From positions 64,502-128,501 of the forward strand of contig JAAUZK010000010.1 in the NCBI GenBank assembly GCA_014804655.1: a stretch of DNA of 64,000 bases, written 5' to 3'. Positions 26,987-34,405 of this stretch are shown here, piece after piece. Under the pieces are notes generated by a model, which saw nothing but the letters and a program-made list of their open reading frames with translations, did no database searches and had not been told where the DNA came from. A program made the translations under genes and the position numbers. This DNA comes from Lachnospiraceae bacterium. GTDB taxonomy: Bacteria > Bacillota > Clostridia > Lachnospirales > Lachnospiraceae. Every line of letters begins with the position of its first letter. The stretch's first letter is position 1.

Positions 26987-28984
26987 ATGGCAAATAAGAA
27001 AGGGATCGGCATCGGCGTTGCAGTTGCGGCAGGAGCGGGCGCTGCAGCCTATGCGGCTAAGAACCATAAGAAAAACGAGGCGGGTGAAAATGCACCGCAT
27101 GCTGTACACAAGAAGGCAGTAGGGAAAAAGAGCGCGTACACGGATCTGGATTACCGCAATACGGAATTAGGCAGATACGACAAGAACAGCAAAGGTATCT
27201 ATTATACGAACGGCAACTACGAGGCATTTGCCAGACCGAAGAAACCGGAAGGCGTGGATGAGAAGAATGCCTATATCGTAGGCAGCGGCCTTGCAGCTTT
27301 AGCAGCGGCGTGCTTCCTGGTACGTGACGGACAGATGCCCGGCAGTCATATTCATATTCTGGAGGCGATGGACATTGCAGGAGGCGCCTGCGACGGAATC
27401 AATGACCCGGCCCGTGGATATGTGATGAGGGGCGGCCGCGAGATGGAGAATCATTTCGAGTGTCTCTGGGATCTGTTCCGCAGCATACCCTCCATTGAGA
27501 CTCCCGGAGTCTCCGTACTGGATGAGTATTACTGGCTGAACAAAGAAGATCCGAACTACTCCTTATGCCGCGCGACAATAAACCGTGGAGAGGATGCGCA
27601 TACGGACGGCAGGTTCAACTTAAGCCAGAAAGGCTGCATGGAGATCATGAAGCTTTTTATGACCAAGGATGAAGACTTGTATGATAAGACGATCGAGGAT
27701 GTGTTTGATGAGGAAGTATTTGATTCCACATTCTGGTTATATTGGAGGACTATGTTTGCTTTCGAGAACTGGCACAGTGCATTAGAGATGAAGCTGTATT
27801 TCCAGAGATTTATTCATCATATCGCAGGGCTGCCGGATTTCAGCGCACTGAAATTTACGAAGTATAACCAGTATGATTCCCTGATCCTGCCGATGCAGAG
27901 ATATCTGGAAGAGGCGGGCGTTGATTTTCAGTTCAATACGGAAGTGACCAACGTGATCTTCGATATCGACGGAGAGAAAAAGGTGGCCAAAGCCATAGAG
28001 TGTAAAGTAAAAGGAGTAGAGAAAGGCATTGTACTCACGGAAAATGACCTCGTGTTTGTCACCAACGGAAGCTGTACGGAAGGGACGATCTACGGTGATC
28101 AGAACCATGCACCGAACGGCGATGCGGAAGTCAGAACGAGCGGCTGCTGGAGCCTGTGGAAAAATATTGCAAAGCAGGACCCGGCATTCGGACGTCCGGA
28201 GAAATTCTGCTCCGACATTGCCAAGACCAACTGGGAGTCCGCAACGGTTACTACGCTGGACGACAAGATTATTCCGTATATCACGAATATTTGTAAACGT
28301 GACCCCAAGAGCGGCAAGGTCGTTACCGGCGGTATCGTAAGCTGCCAGGATTCTTCATGGCTGATGAGTTGGACGATCAACAGACAGGGGCAGTTCAAGG
28401 ATCAGGATAAAGATAAAGTATGTGTCTGGGTATATGGTCTGTTTACGGATGTACCCGGAGATTATATCAAGAAACCGATGAAAGAATGTACCGGTAAGGA
28501 GATTACGGAGGAATGGCTCTATCATCTGGGCGTGCCGGAAGAGGAGATTTCCGAACTGGCAGAGAACAGCGCTGTCTGTGTGCCTACAATGATGCCCTAT
28601 ATCACAGCATTCTTCATGCCGAGAACCAAGGGAGACCGCCCGGATGTCATTCCTGACGGGTGCGTAAACTTCGCATTCTTAGGGCAGTTTGCGGAAACAC
28701 CGAGAGATACCGTATTTACAACGGAATATTCTGTAAGGACTGCAATGGAAGCTGTGTACGGCCTGCTCGGCGTGGACAGAGGCGTACCGGAAGTATGGGG
28801 CAGCGTGTATGATATACGCGAACTGTTAAGCAGCAGCGTGAAGCTGATGGACGGTAAGTCACCGCTGGAAATTGACTTAGGACCGCTTAATCCCATGAAG
28901 AAACTTCTGCTTCATTTTATCAAGGGTACCGCAATCGAGAAAGTAATGCGGGATCAGAGAGTGGTGAAAGAGGGAATGATCTGA
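26987..28984 (+). CDS. ohyA: Oleate hydratase (MCRA family, FAD-dependent)
   Basis: Oleate hydratase adds water to the cis-9 double bond of oleic acid to give 10-hydroxystearate, a detoxification reaction common in gut bacteria. The 665-residue protein has the FAD-binding 'AYIVGSGLAALAAACFLVRDG' and 'HILEAMDIAGGACDG', the catalytic-loop region 'YVMRGGREMENHFECLWDLF' and the long conserved C-terminal part. ATG 26987 is chosen because AAGGTGG (26972-26978) lies 8 nt upstream; ATG 26981 is too close. The first 30 residues hold a Gly/Ala-rich hydrophobic stretch ('GIGIGVAVAAGAGAAAYAAK') not needed for the fold, which could tether it to the membrane. Confidence 0.95.
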   Translation: MANKKGIGIGVAVAAGAGAAAYAAKNHKKNEAGENAPHAVHKKAVGKKSAYTDLDYRNTELGRYDKNSKGIYYTNGNYEAFARPKKPEGVDEKNAYIVGSGLAALAAACFLVRDGQMPGSHIHILEAMDIAGGACDGINDPARGYVMRGGREMENHFECLWDLFRSIPSIETPGVSVLDEYYWLNKEDPNYSLCRATINRGEDAHTDGRFNLSQKGCMEIMKLFMTKDEDLYDKTIEDVFDEEVFDSTFWLYWRTMFAFENWHSALEMKLYFQRFIHHIAGLPDFSALKFTKYNQYDSLILPMQRYLEEAGVDFQFNTEVTNVIFDIDGEKKVAKAIECKVKGVEKGIVLTENDLVFVTNGSCTEGTIYGDQNHAPNGDAEVRTSGCWSLWKNIAKQDPAFGRPEKFCSDIAKTNWESATVTTLDDKIIPYITNICKRDPKSGKVVTGGIVSCQDSSWLMSWTINRQGQFKDQDKDKVCVWVYGLFTDVPGDYIKKPMKECTGKEITEEWLYHLGVPEEEISELAENSAVCVPTMMPYITAFFMPRTKGDRPDVIPDGCVNFAFLGQFAETPRDTVFTTEYSVRTAMEAVYGLLGVDRGVPEVWGSVYDIRELLSSSVKLMDGKSPLEIDLGPLNPMKKLLLHFIKGTAIEKVMRDQRVVKEGMI

Positions 28985-29034
28985 CAATCCGCGAATGCAT
29001 TTGTTTGCATGTGGGTGAAGGAACAATATATAAA

Positions 29035-29081
29035 GGGATGGAAAATGACGCCTGTGTGAGAACACGGGCGTTTTCCAATCC
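29035..29081 (+). terminator. Stem-loop after oleate hydratase
   Basis: GGGATGGAAAA..ACGCCTGTGT and ACACGGGCGTTTTCC..ATCCC pair through more than 20 bp with small bulges. There is no long T tail, so it may act as a transcript-end stabiliser as well as a terminator. Confidence 0.5.
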
Positions 29082-29217
29082 CTCGAGCAACGGTTTTGAA
29101 GCGGTATACACGATTTTACAGCTGTGCGCATAGGATAAATAATAATGATAAGGTGTGTACGGCTGCAGGGAGTGTCAGGAGAGACAGACGGCACATCGGG
29201 CTGGGGGAAGTTTGCGT

Positions 29218-29751
29218 ATGGATGGGATGGAACAAGTTTTGGAGAATAATTGTAATTTCGGAGGCGTGGCACCGCTGAATCTGCCGTTGCCTTATCCGAC
29301 GATCCGGGTCAGGGAGGAAAATCAATTCTATGCGAATCTACTTACGCTGGATTATTGCGGATCTGTGTCGGAGCTGACTGCGGCACTGCAATATATCCAT
29401 GGAGAAAGCTGTCTGTGCTGCCACAAGTGTGGAATGGCCAAGACAATTACAGGGATGGCGGTGGCAGAAATGATTCATCTGCAGATGCTTGGAGAGATGA
29501 TCCTGCTGCTTGGCGGAACAATTGATTTTTCAATCAAAACGCGCACCGGAAGGCAGATGTGGACACCGGAATACACAAATCTGGCGCACCATGAAGAGCA
29601 GATCATAGCAGCAAATCTTGAGGCGGAACAGGCGGCGATTGAGCAGTATCGGCAGCATATGAGCCTGATCGAGGACGATTATGTGAATGCACTTCTGGCG
29701 CGGATTGTGCAGGATGAAGAATATCACATTATGTTGTTGCAGAGGCTGTAG
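29218..29751 (+). CDS. Ferritin-like four-helix protein
   Basis: A 177-residue protein. Metal-ligand spacing of a ferritin-like di-iron or di-manganese bundle is visible: 'EENQFYANLLTLDY', 'AEMIHLQMLGEMI' (E..H), 'HHEEQIIAANLEAEQAAIEQY' and 'RIVQDEEYHIMLLQ' (E..H). It resembles the manganese catalase/CotJC and rubrerythrin-like group. A 'CLCCHKC' cluster near residue 60 is unusual and could bind metal. ATG 29218 follows GGGGGAAG by 8 nt. It is flanked by terminators and appears monocistronic. Catalytic role is uncertain: peroxide removal or iron handling are the options. Confidence 0.75.
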   Translation: MDGMEQVLENNCNFGGVAPLNLPLPYPTIRVREENQFYANLLTLDYCGSVSELTAALQYIHGESCLCCHKCGMAKTITGMAVAEMIHLQMLGEMILLLGGTIDFSIKTRTGRQMWTPEYTNLAHHEEQIIAANLEAEQAAIEQYRQHMSLIEDDYVNALLARIVQDEEYHIMLLQRL

Positions 29752-29834
29752 GCGGTAACGCGGCCAAGGAATGAAGGCGGCAGTTTGCTGTAGGGTACAG
29801 AGATTGTATCTGTAAAAAGTGATGAAAGAACGAA

Positions 29835-29875
29835 AGGGTATTGGGCGATGGATATACATCGTTCAATGCTTTTTT
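29835..29875 (+). terminator. Rho-independent terminator after the ferritin-like gene
   Basis: AGGGTATTGGGCGATG pairs with CATCGTTCAATGCTTT (with G-U pairs) around a GATATA loop and runs into TTTTTT. Confidence 0.7.
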
Positions 29876-29899
29876 GGTGTCAAAAAGATTTAGGTGTGG

Positions 29900-29905
29900 T
29901 ATAAT
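29900..29905 (+). promoter_or_regulatory. -10 box before the PRT/DprA-like module
   Basis: A perfect TATAAT opens a stretch (29903-29940, AATAGCGTG..GAATTTT..ACTTGCA) that is repeated with about 75-80 % identity at 38534-38568. The -35 region is not clear. The 130-nt leader to the first gene holds no other feature that I can support. Confidence 0.4.
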
Positions 29906-30033
29906 AGCGTGGGAGTGCGAATTTTTGGACTTGCATGACAAGCCACGAACTTGGACACAAAATACGAAATAACATTTATTGAACTGCGCCATTACACATG
30001 ATAGTATTAGGATAGAGAGGAGCAGTGACGGAT

Positions 30034-30573
30034 ATGGTATTTATAAATGATGCTTGGAATAACACTGGAGACATAGTAGTATATAGTAATTACCATAAAT
30101 ATTGGCTTGATAGAGAAAGAAAAATTAAGAATCCGCTGTTTGATGTTTTTAGCGGGAAAATTCTTGATTTAAAAGAAGGGAAGACATCTGCGGTCATATA
30201 TTTTTATAATTTATTGGATGCAGAAATCTGCAAGGGTGTAACAATATGTGTGGTGCCATCGAGCGATTCTTCAAAATCGATTACAGGAATCGGTATGCTG
30301 GCTGAAATGCTTGCGCAGAATGGACGAGTGGACAAGGCATATTTTCTGAGAAGAAATAAGGATATAGATAAACTGGCATTGGGTGGCAGGAGGAATCAAC
30401 AAATACATATGCAGTCCATATCAGCAGTGCAGGAAATAGACATCACGGGAGATATTGTATTGTTAATGGATGATGTAACGACCACAGGTAATTCTTTGTA
30501 TGCATGCAGAGAAATTCTGACACAGGCCGGTGCAGAGCATGTTGAAATGTTTGCTCTGGGGAAAGCGATCTAG
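30034..30573 (+). CDS. Phosphoribosyltransferase-fold protein
   Basis: A protein of about 179 residues with the type I phosphoribosyltransferase signature 'IVLLMDDVTTTGNSL' (the PRPP-binding loop, four hydrophobics, two Asp, then TTTG) near residue 148. The upstream 'ICVVPSSDSSKS' fits the second strand of the fold. It has no ComF zinc ribbon and is not a purine or pyrimidine salvage enzyme that I can name. Start is uncertain: ATG 30034 is 11 nt after AGAGGAG and GTG 30025 is 2 nt after it. The next gene, a DprA-like protein, begins 1 nt after its stop codon, so the two are almost certainly translated together and act together. Confidence 0.75.
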   Translation: MVFINDAWNNTGDIVVYSNYHKYWLDRERKIKNPLFDVFSGKILDLKEGKTSAVIYFYNLLDAEICKGVTICVVPSSDSSKSITGIGMLAEMLAQNGRVDKAYFLRRNKDIDKLALGGRRNQQIHMQSISAVQEIDITGDIVLLMDDVTTTGNSLYACREILTQAGAEHVEMFALGKAI

Positions 30574-30574
30574 C

Positions 30575-31342
30575 ATGAGAAACGGGTATTCTTTCAAAGA
30601 AATTCAAAAATTAAATATTGCAGAAAAAACAAAAGAGCAATCTGCAAATTTGGGAATATCTTACTGCACGATAGAAGATAAGAGTTACCCGAACGCCTTG
30701 AAGGAGATTCCGGGAAGACCAGTCGTTTTGTATTATAGAGGCGAGATTGGAATTCTAAATACCTACAAGAATATCGCTGTGATCGGAAGCAGGAATTGCT
30801 CTTTTAAGGGAAGAGAATTGGCATATAAAACAGGCAGGCTTTTGGCCGCCGAGGGTATGGTTGTGGTAAATGGTCTGGCATTAGGATGTGACACTGAGGC
30901 TTTGAGAGGGGCACTTGATGTTTTAGGAAAATGCGTGGCAATCATGCCGTGTGGGTTAGAAAATATTCAGCCAAAATCAAACAGAGGCCTGGCGCAAAAA
31001 ATTATTGATGCCGGCGGATGCATTCTGAGTGAATATTCGGTGGGTACGAGTTTAGCTAAATATCAATATGTTGAGAGAGATCGTCTGCAAAGTGGTGTCA
31101 GCCAAGGCATAGTAATTATTGAGGCCGAAAAACAAAGCGGAACGATGCATACCGCAGAATTTGCAGCCAGTCAGTGCAGGCGTTTGGCATGTTATTATCA
31201 TAAGTTGCTGGAAATGTCGTCAGGAAATCAATATCTTACTGATTCCGGGAGAGCTGTGAGCATAAGGAATGAAGAAGAGGCGCTTGCATTTGCGAAGGAA
31301 CTTCCGCGGGCGGAAATTTATCAGCAGATGTCATTGTTTTAG
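30575..31342 (+). CDS. DprA/Smf-like Rossmann protein (SLOG superfamily)
   Basis: A 255-residue protein with the DprA core: 'YPNALKEIPGRPVVLYYRGE', 'IAVIGSRNCSFKGRELA', 'MVVVNGLALGCDTEALRGAL', 'CVAIMPCGLENIQPKSNRGLA', 'ILSEYSVGTS' and 'GIVIIEAEKQSGTMHTAEFA'. Classical DprA (about 300-360 residues) loads RecA during natural transformation and has a C-terminal winged helix; this one ends soon after the Rossmann domain, and the usual 'GTSRP' region is changed. GGGGAAAG precedes ATG 30575. Its tight pairing with a phosphoribosyltransferase resembles the nucleotide-centred conflict systems in which SLOG and PRTase proteins co-occur, so it is probably not the housekeeping dprA. Confidence 0.82.
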   Translation: MRNGYSFKEIQKLNIAEKTKEQSANLGISYCTIEDKSYPNALKEIPGRPVVLYYRGEIGILNTYKNIAVIGSRNCSFKGRELAYKTGRLLAAEGMVVVNGLALGCDTEALRGALDVLGKCVAIMPCGLENIQPKSNRGLAQKIIDAGGCILSEYSVGTSLAKYQYVERDRLQSGVSQGIVIIEAEKQSGTMHTAEFAASQCRRLACYYHKLLEMSSGNQYLTDSGRAVSIRNEEEALAFAKELPRAEIYQQMSLF

Positions 31343-31415
31343 GAGCTGAGGAATAATATTTTGTACGTTAGTTTTAGTAACAAGCGGTGCGGGAAGGCAT
31401 AAAGGGGAGAATGTG

Positions 31416-32099
31416 ATGGCAGACTTCAAAGGACTGGCGGATAAGCGAAAATTAAAAGAAAGCAAATATGTAATGGATGCGGGGAAGCTGAAAATAGGAA
31501 AAGGCGTGATATTCTATGACGGTAATATACTGATACCGCTGTCTGCCATTTCTTTGGCGGAAATATCAGAGCAGGAGAAAAACGGGCAGGGTGATTATGA
31601 GTTGAAAATCCAGAACCATGCGGGAACATGTTTTTATGTAACGGCTTTTGACTTGGATTTTATAAGAGAAATACGCAGTGCGCTGATGATTTGCATTAGC
31701 GACAGGAGCGCAGTATACAGCGGCGTGGAGAGAGTTGTCGTAATCAAAGGAAACAAAATATACGGAGACAAGATTACGGCTGCGGGGAATATACATATTG
31801 ACAGTACAAAGCAGCCGGAAACTGCCGTGTCTGAAGAAAAAAAGATCAGCAAGGCAGGAGTCATAACAATATTGGACGATGAATGGAAGACCCTTGAGGA
31901 TTATGCGTTAAAAAGAATGAAAGATTTTCCGGCGAATGAAAGAAATCATACCATATGCGCGGCTATGGCGGCAGCGGCCGAGCTTCAAAACAGAGAAAAA
32001 TGCAAAAAGATATTGAAAGTGTCCGGTAATGATGCCTTAGATATGATTATAGCCGGTGCGCCGATCGCGGTAAAAGCGATTATTAATAAGCTCATGTAA
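31416..32099 (+). CDS. Hypothetical protein, third gene of the PRT/DprA-like module
   Basis: A 227-residue protein that I do not recognise. ATG 31416 is 6 nt after AAAGGGGAG. The first 100 residues are beta-rich and may form a PH-like or OB-like domain ('GVIFYDGNILIPLSAISLAEI..', 'YELKIQNHAGTCFYVTAFDLDFIREI'). A linker follows, and the last 75 residues are Ala/Glu/Lys-rich helices ('AAMAAAAELQNREKCKKIL'). It is 73 bp after the DprA-like gene on the same strand. Membership in the same functional unit is inferred from adjacency only. Confidence 0.6.
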   Translation: MADFKGLADKRKLKESKYVMDAGKLKIGKGVIFYDGNILIPLSAISLAEISEQEKNGQGDYELKIQNHAGTCFYVTAFDLDFIREIRSALMICISDRSAVYSGVERVVVIKGNKIYGDKITAAGNIHIDSTKQPETAVSEEKKISKAGVITILDDEWKTLEDYALKRMKDFPANERNHTICAAMAAAAELQNREKCKKILKVSGNDALDMIIAGAPIAVKAIINKLM

Positions 32100-32164
32100 T
32101 GGGAAGGATTGTAGGGAAGTGATTTTGGGGAATTAGTTCTTAGAATAGGCAGAATGGAGAACAT

Positions 32165-33847
32165 ATGGCAAGAACGGTAGGAATCGGTATACAGGATTTT
32201 GGGAAAATCATTGAGAACGATTATTTTTATGTGGATAAAACAGCCTTTATCAAGGAATGGTGGGAAAGCGGAGATGAGGTAACGCTGATTACCAGACCGC
32301 GCCGCTTCGGTAAAACGTTGACAATGAGCATGACGGAGCAATTTTTTTCTGTAAAGTATGCAGGGCGGGGCGATCTGTTTGAGAATCTGTCTATCTGGCA
32401 GGAAGAAAAGTTCCGTACTTTGCAGGGAACCTATCCGGTCATCAGCCTTTCTTTTGCGAATGTGAAAGAAAAAGACTATATGGCTACGAGAAAGAAGATT
32501 TGCCAGCTTCTTGCGGATTTATATGCAAATTATTCTTTTTTGCTTAATAGTGATGCGCTGCAGGAAGGTGATAAGGAGTTCTTCCGACGTATCTGTGCAG
32601 ATATGGATGATGTGGATGCTACATTGGCAGTACATTATCTTTCTAAATATTTGAATCTCTATTATGGAAAAAAGGTAATTATCCTTTTGGATGAGTATGA
32701 CACGCCCATGCAGGAGGCTTACGTGAACGGATATTGGGAAGAGGTGGTGGCTTTTACAAGAAGTCTTTTTAATGCTGCCTTTAAGACCAATCCTTGTCTG
32801 GAACGGGCAATTATGACCGGAATCACGAGAGTAAGCAAGGAATCTATTTTCTCTGATTTAAATAACTTGAAAGTAGTAACGACTACATCAGATGAATATG
32901 GCACTGTTTTCGGTTTTACGGAAGAAGAAGTTTTTGCGGTCATGGATGAATACGGGCTGGAAGAAAAGGAAAAGGTAAAGAGCTGGTATGATGGTTTTAT
33001 ATTTGGAAAATGGAAGGATATTTATAATCCATGGTCTATTCTGAATTATCTGGATACGGGAAGAGTCGCAACATACTGGGCAAATACCAGTTCCAACAGT
33101 CTGGTAGGGAAGCTGATCAGGGAAGGCAGTCCGGATATCAAAATGACGATGGAAGATTTGCTGCACGGAAAGATATTCCATACGATAATAGACGAACAGA
33201 TTGTATTTAACCAGTTAAACCATAGTGACAGCGCGATCTGGAGTCTGCTTCTTGCGAGCGGGTATTTAAGAGTAGAGCGATTTATGTTCATTGAAAAGAG
33301 CGGGAAAACAGAGTACGATCTCAAACTGACGAATAAAGAAGTCCGACTGATGTTTGAACAGATGATTGATGGGTGGTTTCGGGAGTATACGCCGGATTAC
33401 AATACTTTTATAAAGGCGCTATTACAGGATAATAAAAAGGCGATGAATACGTATATGAACAGAGTAGCGCTGGCAACGTTCAGTAACTTTGATACCGGAA
33501 GGAAGCCTTCGGGGGAGACGGAACCGGAGCGGTTTTATCATGGCTTTGTTCTGGGGCTGATGGTGGATCTGGCGGACAGGTATGAGATTACATCCAACAG
33601 GGAGAGCGGGTTCGGCAGATATGATGTGATGTTAGATCCGTATGACAAGAATGACAATGCTGTTATAATGGAATTCAAAGTACATGATCCTGATGATGAG
33701 AAGAGCCTGCAGGAGACCGTGGATGCGGCGCTTATGCAGATTGAGGAAAAGCGGTATGCGGCGGCGCTGACTGCTAAGGGGATTCCGGAGAGCAGGATAC
33801 GGAAGTATGGGTTTGCGTTTGAGGGGAAGAAGGTATTGATTGGGTGA
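32165..33847 (+). CDS. AAA-ATPase-like protein with PD-(D/E)XK nuclease domain
   Basis: A 560-residue protein of a family that is highly expanded in gut Bacteroidetes and Clostridia. The N-terminal AAA-like domain shows a P-loop in 'ITRPRRFGKTLTMS' (residues about 48-60) and Walker B 'VIILLDEYDTPMQEAY' (about 175-190), then 'ITRVSKESIFSDLNNLKV'. The C-terminal 100 residues hold a PD-(D/E)XK fold: 'ESGFGRYDVML' then 'AVIMEFKV', the D..ExK pattern. Function is unknown; transposon-like spread and defence roles have been suggested for the family. It lies 65 bp after the previous module and directly before the cysQ remnant. Confidence 0.88.
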   Translation: MARTVGIGIQDFGKIIENDYFYVDKTAFIKEWWESGDEVTLITRPRRFGKTLTMSMTEQFFSVKYAGRGDLFENLSIWQEEKFRTLQGTYPVISLSFANVKEKDYMATRKKICQLLADLYANYSFLLNSDALQEGDKEFFRRICADMDDVDATLAVHYLSKYLNLYYGKKVIILLDEYDTPMQEAYVNGYWEEVVAFTRSLFNAAFKTNPCLERAIMTGITRVSKESIFSDLNNLKVVTTTSDEYGTVFGFTEEEVFAVMDEYGLEEKEKVKSWYDGFIFGKWKDIYNPWSILNYLDTGRVATYWANTSSNSLVGKLIREGSPDIKMTMEDLLHGKIFHTIIDEQIVFNQLNHSDSAIWSLLLASGYLRVERFMFIEKSGKTEYDLKLTNKEVRLMFEQMIDGWFREYTPDYNTFIKALLQDNKKAMNTYMNRVALATFSNFDTGRKPSGETEPERFYHGFVLGLMVDLADRYEITSNRESGFGRYDVMLDPYDKNDNAVIMEFKVHDPDDEKSLQETVDAALMQIEEKRYAAALTAKGIPESRIRKYGFAFEGKKVLIG

Positions 33848-33850
33848 AGT

Positions 33851-33943
33851 ATGCTATGGACCAAAAACTGGAAAAAGAAACTTGAAGTTTCTAAGAAGAC
33901 AGCAGTAGAAGCCGGAAAAGAAATTATGAAAGTATGTATATAA
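33851..33943 (+). pseudogene. Remnant of the cysQ 5' end
   Basis: A 30-codon open frame whose product from residue 7 (NWKKKLEVSKKTAVEAGKEI, then MKV) matches the start of the intact CysQ at 40112 (SWEKELGVAKKAAIEAGKEI, then MKV). The match is also clear in DNA, in frame and without gaps: over the last 45 bp (33891-33935) only about 2 positions differ. It breaks off into unrelated AT-rich sequence and a stop. No ribosome binding site is seen. It is best read as a left-behind or duplicated fragment that marks a rearrangement around the 34-40 kb block. Confidence 0.65.
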
Positions 33944-34056
33944 TGATTTTATAAGAACATATTTGGTTTGTGAAAATATTATTATAGTAAATATTATAAT
34001 ATTTTTATTTGAGTGGGACAAAATAAACAATGAAGATGTTGAATTATTATTTTAAT

Positions 34057-34086
34057 TTGGACTTGTAAAAACCGAAAAATTATGTT
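34057..34086 (+). promoter_or_regulatory. Candidate promoter of the zincin/SIR2 cassette
   Basis: TTGGAC (34057-34062) and TATGTT (34081-34086) are separated by 18 bp, 34 bp before the small ORF at 34120. The surrounding 34.0-34.1 kb is very AT-rich. Confidence 0.35.
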
Positions 34087-34119
34087 AACATGATATCAAC
34101 TTTTTGCGGGAGGGGTACA

Positions 34120-34314
34120 ATGGGATACAGTGCTACAGAATATAAGGATAAAATTGGCGGTGACGCACTTGGCGTTTCGCATGCTGCTAAAATGAGCAGG
34201 TTAGGGTCGCCAAATGACGGAGTTCCTATTCTTGGAGATAGCGATAACTCAGAGCTGCTTATTAAAGAGATGGAAAATTTGTTGGGACTTAGAAGCTGGA
34301 TTGATAATGTATAA
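34120..34314 (+). CDS. 64-residue protein leading the zincin/SIR2 cassette
   Basis: ATG 34120 follows GGGAGGGG by about 5 nt, a strong ribosome binding site, so the ORF is likely real. The product (MGYSATEYKDKIGGDALGVS..) is soluble, Gly/Ser-rich in the middle and ends in an amphipathic helix ('LLIKEMENLLGLRSWI'). I recognise no family. Its stop codon lies inside the 5' arm of a perfect 21-bp hairpin (34310-34359), so its translation could influence whether the hairpin forms and hence transcription of the large gene behind it. It could also be a small partner, inhibitor or substrate of the zincin. Confidence 0.6.
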   Translation: MGYSATEYKDKIGGDALGVSHAAKMSRLGSPNDGVPILGDSDNSELLIKEMENLLGLRSWIDNV

Positions 34315-34359
34315 ACGAAAACACTTATTCTTTATGTCGAATAAGTGTTTTCGTTTATA
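34310..34359 (+). terminator. Perfect 21-bp hairpin before the zincin gene (attenuator or terminator)
   Basis: 34310-34330 (TATAAACGAAAACACTTATTC) is listed here by its ends only as arm one; arm two, 34339-34359, is its exact reverse complement, with an 8-nt loop. The stem is AT-rich and lacks a separate T run, but its own 3' arm is T-rich. It overlaps the stop codon of the small ORF. Confidence 0.6.
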
Positions 34360-34405
34360 CATTATTTATGTGTTAAATAATTGTAGGATAGGGGATAAAA
34401 CAACA

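Noticed and set aside
30575-31342. Housekeeping competence gene dprA
   Set aside because: The C-terminal winged helix is missing and the partner is a phosphoribosyltransferase in an accessory block; called DprA-like only.
34214-34405. N-terminal extension of the 964-residue zincin by 64 residues
   Set aside because: The extension would overlap the small ORF in another frame and run through the perfect hairpin, and it has no ribosome binding site; ATG 34406 is more credible.
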